From contig MCFG01000088.1 of NCBI GenBank assembly GCA_002104895.1, forward strand, positions 102,001 through 166,000: a stretch of DNA of 64,000 nt, read 5' to 3'. Of the stretch, positions 40,788 to 56,852 are shown piece by piece. Under the pieces are notes generated by a model. That model saw nothing but the letters and a program-made list of their open reading frames with translations, did not search any database and had not been told where the DNA came from. How positions within the stretch are numbered: position 1 is the first letter of the stretch; the number at the start of each line of letters is the position of its first letter. This stretch comes from Anaeromyces robustus (Eukaryota > Neocallimastigomycota > Neocallimastigomycetes > Neocallimastigales > Neocallimastigaceae). A program made the translations under genes and the position numbers.

Positions 40788-41050
40788 ACATTAAATATGA
40801 TATTAAATAAATATAATATTAGACTTATAATAAAAATATAACATTAAATATGATATTAAATAAATATAATATTAGAAAAATCAACTTATAATAATAAAAT
40901 ATAACATTAAATATGACATTAAATAAATATAATGTTAGAAAAATCAACTCGTAATAAAAATATAACATTAAATATGAACAATATTATTTAATAAAGATAT
41001 AACATTAAATAAGGTATTAAATAAAATATAATATTTGAAAAATCAACTTA
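40775..41050. repeat. About 60-bp tandem repeat, four to five copies
   Basis: The unit contains TATAACATTAAATATGATAT and then AATAAATATAATATTAGAAA followed by AATCAACTTATAATA. Later copies are more diverged. Confidence 0.8.
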
Positions 41051-42778
41051 TAATAAAAAAATATAGATAACTAAAAAATAAGTTGAATCAAATTAAATCG
41101 AAGAATTAAGTCGTTATAATAAGAATTATACAAATAATAAGCATTATATATATATTGTGTATTTTTATATATAGCTAATATATATAATACATTTATATGA
41201 AAAGTTTTTAATTATTTATATATTTAAAGATATTGTTTATTTCAATATTTAATTAAAAGATATAATTATTAAATGATATTATATAAAATTATATATATTA
41301 TATAAAATTATATATTTTTTTATTAGTATGTATTGATAAAAAATATTATAGTGTTTAATTTGATGTAATGTTGTTTTATGATAAAATATATATAAAAAAA
41401 AATATGATTAATATAAAAATTTATATTAATTATACAAACCGTTAAGTATAAATATATAATATAAATATATAACTAACTATAACATATAAATAAATATTAA
41501 AAATTATATAATATAAAATATAAATTAAAATTGTGATAATATTAATAAATGTTTTTTTTTTTTTTTATATTATTGTATATTGTTTATTTATTTTCATATT
41601 AATGAATTATTTTATTTTATATTGTTTCATTTTTTACCCTTTATCTTTTATTTTTTTTCAGCTTTTGTACTTATATTTGTATTTAATATTAGAATTAAAA
41701 AATTAATTTATTTATCATATTACAATATTAAAAAAAAGAAAAAAAAGAAAAAAAAGAAAAAAAAAAAAGTTTACTATATAATGTCATACTTTTATTATTT
41801 TTTATTATTTATTTATTTTATTATATTTATATATTTTTAATAATTTATGACATAGTTTATTTCACTACATCGTTAATATAAAAACTATTCTCATTAATAC
41901 TTTTAATTGTTATGCAAAAAATGTATAAAAAAATTTTATAGTGATAAAATAATTATTAATATGATATATAGGAATTTTAATTTTTATATATATATTTTAA
42001 CACACATTTTAGCATTATGCATTATTTTATTCCATTTTATTTTTTTACCATTTCAATATATATTTTATCTTTTATATTGTATTATTGTATATATATATAT
42101 ATATTTATTTATTTAATTATTTATCTTATCTTATTATTTTTATTTGTCTAGTTATTTTAAAAAAGAAGCTATATGAACTTTTAAAGTATTTACTACTCTA
42201 TTCAATTTTAACTTTTTTTTTATTTTATAAAAGTTTTATTGAAACAAAAAAAGTAATAATATTTATATGTATATATATATATATTTTTTAGATTGACTTA
42301 TTGAGTATTTAACATTTTATTATTTTAATTTTATTTTACTATTTATTATATTATATTATATTATATTACTTATATATTATTTTAATATTATGCAGTATAA
42401 TACCTCATTTATTAACAATCTTTTGAATATATTTATTTGTTTATTTATTATTAGTAAATTAATATAAAATAAAATAAATGAATAGATATATTGATAAATT
42501 ATAAATTAATAAATAAATATAAATATTTCATGCTTGTTTTATTATTTTTTATTATTTCTTTTAAATATTTTTATAAATACTTTACATATATTATTACTAT
42601 TATTTGATAAAAAAAAAATTTTTTTTTTTTTTCAAAATTTATTAAATTAATTTATCAAATGGTATTAAATAAGATTATCGAAACGTTTTTTTTAAAAAAA
42701 AAAACCATAAAAGGAAACTTTAATTTTTTTTTTTCATTTTTTCAATTTTTTTTTTAGTTAAAAAAAAAATTTAAATCC

Positions 42779-42811
<33 letters not shown>

Positions 42812-42828
42812 TTATTTATATGGGTAAA

Positions 42829-42928
42829 TAATAAAATAAAATAAAATAAAATAAAATAAAATAAAATAAAATAAAATAAAATAAAATAAAATAAAATAAA
42901 ATAAAATAAAATAAAATAAAATAAAATA
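42829..42928. repeat. (TAAAA)n pentanucleotide array
   Basis: About 20 perfect AAAAT units. Confidence 0.95.
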
Positions 42929-43396
42929 ACATATAATAAAATTTTTATATATTTTTTGTGTTCTGATTCTGAATATCAAAAAAATTTTTTTAATCTCAAA
43001 TAGTTTTAATTAGTTGCAAAGTGTTTTAAAAAAATCTAAAAACTAAAGTAACAACAAAAATACAAAATTTTTAATATTTTAGGTATTAATTAAAATATTT
43101 TGTTGTATTCATTATTATTCATGTTTTGATTAATTTTTGTAATATATTAATAATTATTGATTGAATAAGGAATAAAAACATATTAAAAAAGATTTAAAAA
43201 AATTTAATATTTGTTAAAGTTAAAGTTTATTAAAAAAAAAAAATTTTTTTTTATAAGGCTAATAATGATTATATTAATAATGAATAATAATGATAAAAGT
43301 ATAATTAGTAAGGATGACAATAATAATTTATTATTAAAAATAAATATAATAGATAAATGAAATGAATCAAACAATAATGTTCATATAGACAATATA

Positions 43397-43468
43397 TAAG
43401 TAAATAAATAAATAAATAAGTAAATAAATAAATAAATAAATAAATAAGTAAATAAGTAAATAAATAAG

Positions 43469-43567
<99 letters not shown>

Positions 43568-43572
43568 ATAGA
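43397..43572. repeat. (AAAT)n array
   Basis: About 175 bp of AAAT units with a few AAGT variants near the left end. Confidence 0.95.
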
Positions 43573-44806
43573 TACATTAATCATATATTGAATAATATTT
43601 ATTACTTAACAGAATAAACTAGTTTTCATCTTTTTTTTATTTTTATTTTAATATAATAATATATAATATATAATAATAATATATAATAATATATAATAAT
43701 ATATAATATATAATATATAATATATGATAATATATAATATAAGCATTTTTTTATTTATTATAATTAATTATTAGTTTAATAATACATAAATTTTAATTAA
43801 TGTTTTGGTAGTACTAATTATGGACTATTATTATTTTATAGTATATCTAATAAATTTATTGGTATTTTTTAATTATTTTAAAATGATGTTTTTTTTTTTT
43901 TTTTTTAAAATTTTTTTTATTTTTTCTATTGAATTTAAATGTTTTTTTTTTATTTTATTTTATTATTAATTTATTTTATATAATTTTTTTTATTATTAAT
44001 TTATTTTATATTTTTTTTAACATAAAATGAACTGCATATATAAAAAGTAAAAAGAAGAAAACGTTTATGACATGAATTTTTTATTTTTTATTTTATTTTA
44101 TTTTTATAATTATTTTTTTACTTTGTTTTTTAATGATTTAATTTTTTAATATGGTATAAAAATTATGTATCATATTTTTTATACCATACAAATATAATAC
44201 AATATAAATAATTTAATTTAATATATGTTTATATATGTTTTGATATTTTTTTTTTTTTTTTTTAAAAAAAAGTTCAAAAAAAAAAAAAAAAAAAAGTACA
44301 AAGTTTAATTTATAATATATTAATAACGTTATTAATTATTTAATATATAAATATATTAATGAATATATTTTTGTATCTAATCATAATTATTCAATTATAT
44401 GCTAATTAATTTTTGTTTTAATTAAAAAAAAGTTTAGATTATACAAAAAAAATTATACAAATCTGAAATTTTTTTTGTTTCTATATTTCCTTTTTTTTTT
44501 TTTTTTTTTTAAACTAAATTTTTTACTTTTATAACTTTAACAAGAAATAGATATTTTGTTTTTATTAAATTATTTATTGTTTTTGCTATATATTTATTAT
44601 TAATTTTTAACTTAACTTTATTTTTTAATAAACATATAATTTTTATTTATTTAATTGTATTTCTAATATTTATATCATTTATATCTCAAAAATCATAAAA
44701 TATAAAGATAGAAGTATCAAATATAGATATTAAATACAAAAAATACTTTATATAATAATCGATAAATAAATAAACAAAATTAGCAAATAAATAAAGATAA
44801 AGAAAG

Positions 44807-47495
<2,689 letters not shown>

Positions 47496-47516
47496 GTAAA
47501 AACAAGTAAATAATAA

Positions 47517-47560
<44 letters not shown>

Positions 47561-48724
47561 AGAAAAAAAAAAGAATAAAATTAAAAAAAATATAAATAGA
47601 TTAATAAATAGATAAATAGATAAAAAACATAAAATTAATAAATAAAAGATGCACAAAAATTATTTAAAAGAAAATAATTAAAAAAAAAAAAAAAAAAAAA
47701 AGATAATTGATTTATTATATTAAGATAAAAATTTAGATATATTAATAAATCTATATTAATTAAATTTTTTCATATTTTAGATCAATTAATGAATAATGTT
47801 AATACATTGTTATGGATTATATTTTTTTATTTATTAATTTTCTATATAATTATAGTTTTTCTATAAGTAATATTATATATATATAATAATTAATAATTAA
47901 TAATAATAATAATATAAGAAAAAAACAAAACAAAACAAAAAAAAAAAAAAAAAAAAAAAAACAGAAAAAAAAACAAAAAACAGAAAAAACAAAAAAAATC
48001 AAAAAAACAAAAAACAAAAAAAAAAATCAAAAACAAAAACAAAGTAAAAAAAAATTGTAAAAAAAACAGTTAAATTATTGGTAATAATTATATATAATTG
48101 AATTGATATAAATGAATTGAAGAAAGTATATAAAATTCTTCAATTCAATTATAAAATTTAATTATTTATAATTTTTTATACAATTTTTAATAATATTATT
48201 ATCAAAGTATAAAATATAAAAATAATTAGATAAAATTAGTTATTGTTATAACTATTATTATAAATAATAATAATAATAATAATGATAATAATAAGTAATT
48301 AAATAAATAAATATATAAACATATATAAATAATTAAATAATTAATAAAGTATATACATATTAAGAAATCCAAGATTAAAAAAGTCTTTTGTGCTTTTTTT
48401 ACGAGTATATAGTATTTAAAGAAAAAAGAATAACATCTTTTTTTTACTTTATTTTTTGTGTTTTCTCAAATTATAATCTAATAGTTATATGATTAGATTT
48501 AAATAAAATATATAATACTTTAATGTTTTTAAAAAACTCTATACTAAGAATAGTTTTTCTTATTTATTTTGTAATTTTTTATTTGATAAAAAGAAAAAAA
48601 AAATTTTTATTTTTAGATAGTTACCAATACTTTTTTTATTTTTTAAAAAGATCACATTACTATATGTATTATTATTATATTTATATATTATTAAAAAATA
48701 ATACAATAATATATAAAACTTGAT
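47496..48724. other. AT-rich intergenic region, no gene seen
   Basis: It holds an A run of about 38 (47521-47558), A-rich stretches with scattered C (47925-48060), and an 11-bp inverted repeat GAATTGAAGAA ... TTCTTCAATTC near 48113-48145. No coding signal was seen. Confidence 0.7.
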
Positions 48725-49320
48725 CATCATTTCATTCCTGGTTGGATTCATCTAAAATGATTTTGGCAATTTGGGAAGGTATCAGGAAATATTAAGGGTT
48801 AAATTATAACAACATAATTTACATTGTTAGTATAATAGTGTACTAGTTGATAGACTCAAAAAGGAAAAGGTTAGTGAATACAAAAACATTAAAAATTGGT
48901 ACTGGAATGAACTTGCTGATAAACAAAATATATTAATGGTAAAAATTATGATAATAATAATAATAAATTTTGTGATTCTAAACATATTATTAAGTTGGAT
49001 TATGAATACCATAATTTTAATCTAGGTATCAAATGAATAATACGTTTTTATGCTCTGGATATGTATATATAATTCGAAAATAGCTTTTAAGAGTGGAATG
49101 ATTTCAAGAGAATATCCTTCATATTGCCTATATCAATCATAAAATTTATCTATTCCTTCTTGCTGGAAAAGACGTCGAATCGATAAGACATAATAATAAT
49201 ATCTTGAGTCGCGTTATTTATTTCAACCACAAGACTTTTAGAGTCATCATTTCTTTAATTTACTTCTTTGTTTTATAATATTTTACCAATTAGAGAGGAG
49301 TGAAATCTGAATAGTATCCT
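48725..49320. pseudogene. Decayed coding island, probable transposon relic
   Basis: Base composition is markedly less AT-rich than the surroundings. On the plus strand, broken frames give SFHSWLDSSKMILAIWEGIR before a stop (about 48730-48797). Then LVDRLKKEKVSEYKNIKNWY with WNELADKQNIL follows (about 48840-48935), and after a frameshift YDNNNNKFCDSKHIIKLDYE (to about 49025). On the minus strand, 49250-49150 reads DSKSLVVEINNATQDIIIMS and then YRFDVFSSKKE, with more open pieces to about 49030. Stops and frameshifts break every frame. The first piece vaguely recalls ISXO2-like transposases, but I cannot assign the family. Confidence 0.45.
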
Positions 49321-49667
49321 TATTGAAATTATTATAATATCAGAAATTTATTATATCTTTTTTTATATTAAATATTTACTATAATTTTTTTTTAGATAGA
49401 ATTTTATTTTAATTTTTAAATCTATTTTATTAAATGTATAAAATCTAAATTCATTAACAATTATTTATAATATATAGTAACAAGGAATTGTATTCTCTTT
49501 TAGTATAAAATATAAAAAAAGTATAATAGTCCAACAGGCTAAAATTACTATTTGTATAAGCAAATGAAAGAGTAGGGGTATACCTACTAGTAATATATAA
49601 TATACATATTAAAAAATATGTAGATATAAATTTTTTTTTTCTGAAAGTATGAATGAATTAGAGATAT

Positions 49668-49673
49668 AAATAA

Positions 49674-49732
<59 letters not shown>

Positions 49733-49737
49733 ATAGA

Positions 49738-49780
<43 letters not shown>

Positions 49781-49794
49781 ATTAATAAATAAAA
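49668..49794. repeat. (AAAT)n array
   Basis: About 125 bp of AAAT units with single-base variants near 49734 and 49783. Confidence 0.95.
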
Positions 49795-49929
49795 ATTCTT
49801 ATTTGGTTATTATTTTTATTAAGTGTTTTTTTATTTTATTTTATTTTATTTTATTTTTTTTTTCATTCTAAAAAGGAATAAAACATGTTTATTAAATTTT
49901 TTTTTGTAAATAAATATTATAAATAGTAA

Positions 49930-50240
49930 TTTATATCTATTTTTTTATTAGAATGACATCAAGTCATTCTTGTATTTTTATATATATATCTTTTAAGATA
50001 AAAAAAAATAAATAGCAATTTATATCTATTTTTTTATTATAATGACATCAAGTCAATTTTATATTTATATATATATATCTTATAGATAAAAAAAAAAAGA
50101 ACTTTATATCAAAAGTTTAGCTTTAATAAATCCTATGTAAAAAAGTAATTTTTACCATTTTACCATTTTTTCTTTTTTTTTTTTTATTAAAACGACCTCA
50201 AGTCATTTCTATTTTTATATAAAAATATATATATATATGC
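49930..50240. repeat. Degenerate repeat with conserved GACATCAAGTC core, three copies
   Basis: Cores lie at about 49953 (TGACATCAAGTCATT), 50042 (TGACATCAAGTCAAT) and 50191 (CGACCTCAAGTCATT). Each is preceded by a T-rich ATTTTTTTATTA-type block and followed by TTTATATATATAT. The core is itself dyad-like (TGAC...GTCA). Confidence 0.75.
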
Positions 50241-50479
50241 TTTATAAGAATTATTTTTTCTTTATTTTCACTTATATATTTTTTTATAATATATATATAT
50301 TTTTTGTTTATTTCAATATATATGTATAAATATCTCTATATGTTTCATATATATTTTATAAGAGTTTTTTATTAATAATATATTTTTTTTAATATATTAT
50401 ATCAAAATTGTTTTTTTATTTTTAATTTTTTTAATTTTTCTTTCTCTCTTTTTCTATATATGTATTTTTATTTTTTAAT

Positions 50480-51544
50480 TTATTCATCTAAAATACCAAA
50501 TAAAGTTTGTAAAAAGTTGTAAACACCACTACTAACAGTAATACCATCATGACCACCAGTTGGAACTTCATACCAGAGATGTGGATGGTTATTTTTAGTG
50601 AAAACATTATGATAATGAATTGGGTATTCAGCAACAACATCATCATCAGTACCAGTACAAACAAGAGTAACATATGGTGTTAATTGTTTATCTTTAACTA
50701 AGAAATCATCTTCAGAAGGGAATAAACTAGTTTTACCTTCTTCTGGAAGAACACCTGGAGCAGGAGAGAAAGCACCAATATAACCAAATAATTCTGGTTT
50801 ATTTAAACCAATATAAAAACTATTACGACCACCCATTGAAAAACCAGCAATAGCAGTATTATCTCTACCAGTAAGAATTGGATAATTTTTTTCCATATAT
50901 GGCATAATATTGTAAAGTAATTCATTAATGAAATTATTATAACCAGCAGCATGTTCTTCAGAAAATCCTGGTTCAACTTCAATACCATCTTTTGGAGCAT
51001 AAGTATATGGATATACAATAATCATTTCTTTAGCTAAACCTTCATTCATTAAATAACCAGCAATATTTGGTGTACTATATTTTGGTTTAATTAAAGAATT
51101 TTGATCTGAGAGAATACCATGTAAAAGATATAAAACTGGATATTTTTTATTGTCTGGGTCATAATTTGGTGGAAGAAGAATATTCATTGGTCTATCACTT
51201 TTAGTATTTTCAGAATAATAAGTAATTCTTTGAAGTTCACCATAAGTAATATTTTCTTGTTGATTAAAAGCGACATCTGGACAATTAAGAGTAATATTAA
51301 GTTTACTCATATATGTTTTAGCGAATTCAACTGGATCATTTATATTAGAACTTTCTAATGGTGAAGTTTCAACAATTCCACACCAATTACCATTTTCAAT
51401 ACCCCATTTTCCATCATTATCAGAATAATAAATATCTGTAGTAGATGTACAACATGGATAACCTAATTTTGATGAAAAGCATTCAGCTGAAACTTTTGAA
51501 ATAAAAATAAAACTGGCTAAGGCTAATAAATTATAATTCTTCAT
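50480..51544 (-). CDS. Cellulosomal esterase: signal peptide, fungal dockerin, CE1-type feruloyl/acetylxylan esterase
   Basis: Intronless, 354 residues. Residues 1-20 are a signal peptide ending KVSA. Residues 21-58 form one CBM10-type fungal dockerin ([11 protein letters not shown] ... [13 protein letters not shown]; Cys22, 31, 32, 55). From about 95 an alpha/beta-hydrolase of the CE1/esterase D type follows: [20 protein letters not shown], nucleophile box GFSMGG with Ser236, CTGTDDDVV with the likely acid Asp301 or its neighbours, and GGHDG with His332. The enzyme should be secreted, dock to a scaffoldin, and remove ester-linked ferulate or acetate from plant xylan. Feruloyl versus acetyl specificity cannot be told by eye. 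The catalytic part resembles bacterial rumen and Clostridium XynY/XynZ esterase modules; many such gut-fungus genes are thought to be of bacterial origin. Codons are A/T-ending but orderly. Confidence 0.93.
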   Translation of the reverse strand: MKNYNLLALASFIFISKVSAECFSSKLGYPCCTSTTDIYYSDNDGKWGIENGNWCGIVETSPLESSNINDPVEFAKTYMSKLNITLNCPDVAFNQQENITYGELQRITYYSENTKSDRPMNILLPPNYDPDNKKYPVLYLLHGILSDQNSLIKPKYSTPNIAGYLMNEGLAKEMIIVYPYTYAPKDGIEVEPGFSEEHAAGYNNFINELLYNIMPYMEKNYPILTGRDNTAIAGFSMGGRNSFYIGLNKPELFGYIGAFSPAPGVLPEEGKTSLFPSEDDFLVKDKQLTPYVTLVCTGTDDDVVAEYPIHYHNVFTKNNHPHLWYEVPTGGHDGITVSSGVYNFLQTLFGILDE

Positions 51545-53283
<1,739 letters not shown>

Positions 53284-53400
53284 AAAATTGAACCTACCAG
53301 TTTTGATCAAAAAAAAACAGTCATTCAAGAGAAATAAGAAAAATTAAGTAAAAGACAAATAGGAAAGTTATTTAATATTAAAAAAGTTTCATAATTTTAG
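53284..53400 (+). pseudogene. Relic of a pogo/CENP-B-type transposase N-terminal HTH
   Basis: One frame reads KIEPTSFDQKKTVIQEK, an in-frame TAA, then EKLSKRQIGKLFNIKKVS and a stop. This fits the first helix-turn-helix of pogo/Tigger transposases and CENP-B-like proteins (basic start, hydrophobic 'I.E' helix, S...Q.G..F.I...S). The following sequence is only loosely open (53410-53500). A 16-bp palindrome lies about 200 bp downstream (53607-53622). No terminal inverted repeats were established. Confidence 0.4.
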
Positions 53401-55279
53401 AAAAAAACCGAACATTGCTTACGTTTCCATTTATAATTTTTAAATAATTTTTAGTTTATAATATAATTTTTATACTGTCTAGGAAAATTAAAAACGTCCT
53501 AAAATGATAGTTTTATAATGATATAATTATTTAAAGGACTATTATTTAAATATTAACCTTTTATTAAAAGGTATAAAAATAGCAATAATTTAAAAAATCT
53601 TTAAACGTCTTTTATAAAAGACAAAAAAAAAAAAAAAAAATTCTCTTGAGAAAAAAATTATATTCTTAATATTTTCAATTCTAGTCCTACTAAACATTTT
53701 ATTAACGTATTAATAAGAGTGATAAGAGGAGTGAAGTGACTTGATATAATTTTTATATTATTAATATTAATAACTATTGGATATTCTAAATTTAATATAA
53801 TAATTATTTTTTTTCCATTTTTATTTCTATATTATTTTTTGTATTATCAAAAGTTTTTAGAGTTTTTTTTAATTTGTGTTTTAATAAAAATTAATATTAT
53901 TTCTATAGAAATTTTTAATAATATTATTTAATTTTACATATCTTATTATTAATAATATCAATGTAAGAAATAAATAATAAATAAATAAACAAACAAATAA
54001 ATAAAAATACTTAACAGAAAAAATAAAAAAGTAAAAAAGTGTATTAGCTGAATAGGGAAATTTGAAGTATAAATACTTCTTTCTCTTTAATATTTTATTT
54101 TTCTTTGATATTAATTTAATTTTTGGTAGAATTATTTTCATTTATTAAGACTATTAAATTTATTTCATGAAATTATTTTTTTTATAGATGTTATTTCTTA
54201 AATATGTAATATTTTATTATTTATAGAAAATGAAATTTTTAGAGTATAAATTTCTGAAATGTAATTTCATATTTATTTTTTATTTCATGTTTTTATTTAT
54301 ATTTTTTATTTTTTTTTTTCTTTAAATCTTAACTATTTTTTATATGTACTCTTTTATATGAAATAAATTTTTAAAATTAATGAATATAATAGCTAAATGA
54401 AAGTTTATTATAGAAAATACTATTATTAACAAAAGATATTTAAATATTTAAATTATAATGTTTAAACTTAAAATTATACATTTCGTGACTTAATAATAAT
54501 GTTTTTCCAAATTTTTAAACTCTAATTTACAATATAAACCAAGTTATAGAACGTTTTGTCATTAATTAATAATAATGATAATAATAATAATAATAAGTAG
54601 TAATAAATAATAATAATAAAGTTTTGTTTTACTATTAATGTTTCTATAATAATAAACTATCAATTCAAATTATATTATTAAGTATACTTTTATTATATTA
54701 TAATATATTATATAATATACATTTTAATATATATATTAATTGCTAATAATTAGATTATATATAAAGTTTATTTATATTAATTAAAAAGTAGTGTAACCTA
54801 TTATTTAAAAAATTATTTTTATTATTTGTTTATATTCTAATATATTAAATATTATATATTATATTAAATTGTAATAAAATGAAATAAATTTTAATATGAC
54901 TGTTTTTATATATGAAATCAAATTAAAGGCTAAAAAAAAACAGATTTAATAATTTATATTAAATTATAATATTTCATCAGTATCTGGTATAAAAAAAAAA
55001 ACTTGTTTTGTTTCTTCTAATTATTTATTTCTTATAATTAGTCATTTACCATAATTGAATAAGACAGATAAAGAATGAATGAAGGAAGAATATATAAAAA
55101 TTATTGTTTATATAATAATAATAATTAATAATAATTAATAATAAATAACAGATTTTAAATAATTTTAATACATAATGAATAGAAAATTAACTTTAATATT
55201 ATTTTTCATGTTATTTTTTATAATTAAAACCAATATTCCAGAATTATTATAATATTAAATATAATTATTTTATTAATAA

Positions 55280-55311
<32 letters not shown>

Positions 55312-56852
55312 ACATAAATAAATAAGTAATAAATAAATAAATAAATAAATAAATAAAAAATAAATAAATAAATAAATAAATAAATAAAAAATAATAATAA
55401 AATTAAAAAATTTAAATAATATATTTATTTATTAATATTTATTCATTTATTATTGTAAATTGTTTCTTTTTTATTAAATAAATATTTTTTTCAAAGTTAA
55501 ATATATATATATAAACAATTTTATAAAAAAATAATATATAAGCTAATATATTATTATTTATCTACAATATATCTATTGAGTATAATTTAATATATATATA
55601 AATAAATGATTAAATAAAATTAAATTAATTATATAATATAAAATATTAAATACTTTTTTTTTATAAACAATTTTTTATTATATTTTATTATATTTTATTA
55701 TTATTTATTATATAATATATTATTTTTCATTATTTAAATTTTATTATTATTTTAAATTTTTCTTTCTTTGTATTGATGAAATTTAATTATCATTAGCTAA
55801 TAATCTTGTTGTAATTTTTTATATTATAATTCTAAACTTTTATCCTTTTTTTTTACCCTGCTTTTCCCTTTTTTTTTTAAACGAAATTTAAAAATTTTTC
55901 GTTTTATTAATATATACATTAAATTATTAAAATTATAATAATAATTTAATAATATATTAATAATATATAATTTAAATTGGTTTTTTTTTTATAGAAGAAA
56001 AATTATATATATAAAACAAGGGAAAAAAACAAAAATAAAAACAAAAAAAAAAAAAAAAAAAAGAAAAACAAACAAAAAAGAAAAACAAACAAAAAAAAAA
56101 AAAATAAAGAAATAAAAAACAAAAAAATAAAAACAAAACCAAACAAAAATAAAAATAAAATAATTTATTGTATAACTAATATATAATTTATATATAAGAT
56201 GCTATAGTAAAAAAAATAATATATTAAGCAATTCAATAAATAAAACAAATTAAAAAAAAAAAAAAGAAAATAAAAAAGGAAAAAAAAAAAAAAGGAAAAA
56301 TAAAATAAAATTCATAATATTTACAAAGATAATAATATATAGAAAAAGAGAAAAGTCACCAAAAGAATTAAATAATAATAAAAACAATTGAATAATTTAA
56401 TTAATGGAATATTTTTAAACATAATATTAGAAATATTTGAATTTTTTTTAAAAATAAATTTCGTATAGAGAAAAAGAGAAAAAGAAATCAAAAAGAATTT
56501 TTTTTTTTATATTAAATTGTTTCTTTCAAGAAGTTTTATAAAAAACAATTTAAACAATTTATAATACAACTTAAAATATATTATCTGGCTATAAATAAAA
56601 ATTTTATTTATAATATTCAAAGGTTTTAATCCTTTTAATTTATTCTCAAAAAGTATTATTTTTTTTTATTTATATTATTAAATTACTTTATTTGCAAATA
56701 ATGGAATAAAACTAAAATAATATATTAATTATAAATTTTTTTATTTATTAAATAATTAATTTTATTTTAAATTTTAAATTATATAATTTTATCCTTTTCT
56801 TATTATTATTATTTCTCCTTTTAAATTTAAAGATTATAATTTATATATATAA
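53401..56852. other. AT-rich intergenic region, no gene seen
   Basis: It holds the palindrome GTCTTTTATAAAAGAC (53607-53622), an imperfect AAAT array (55276-55392), A-rich runs with scattered C and G (56020-56160), and the promoter of the four-TM protein gene. Short frames (for example 53881-54141 on the minus strand) look like translated AT-rich DNA. Confidence 0.7.
55276..55392. repeat. Imperfect (AAAT)n array
   Basis: AAAT units interrupted by ATACAT, AAGTAATA and AAAAAAT variants. Confidence 0.85.

Larger units (their letters stand above)
38785..44806. other. 6-kb AT-rich intergenic region with several tandem repeats, no gene seen
   Basis: Between the GPI and ANKRD13-like genes. It holds the repeat arrays listed separately (39550-39735, 39895-40370, 40775-41050, 42829-42928, 43397-43572), many homopolymer runs, and one large perfect inverted repeat (40706-40787). 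Frames of 60-90 codons here are translated simple sequence with no recognisable protein. Confidence 0.7.
49321..50479. other. 3' flank of the esterase gene, repeats only
   Basis: It contains an AAAT array (about 49668-49794) and three copies of a roughly 90-bp degenerate repeat (49930-50240). No gene was seen. The last few hundred bases should include the 3' UTR of the minus-strand esterase. Confidence 0.7.

Noticed and set aside
41580-42291. Three overlapping 68-86 codon frames
   Set aside because: Composed of Phe/Ile/Tyr/Lys runs from AT-rich DNA and homopolymers. No intron-exon logic or family match.
53881-54141. 86-codon minus-strand frame
   Set aside because: AT-rich composition only; no motif and no plausible neighbouring exons.
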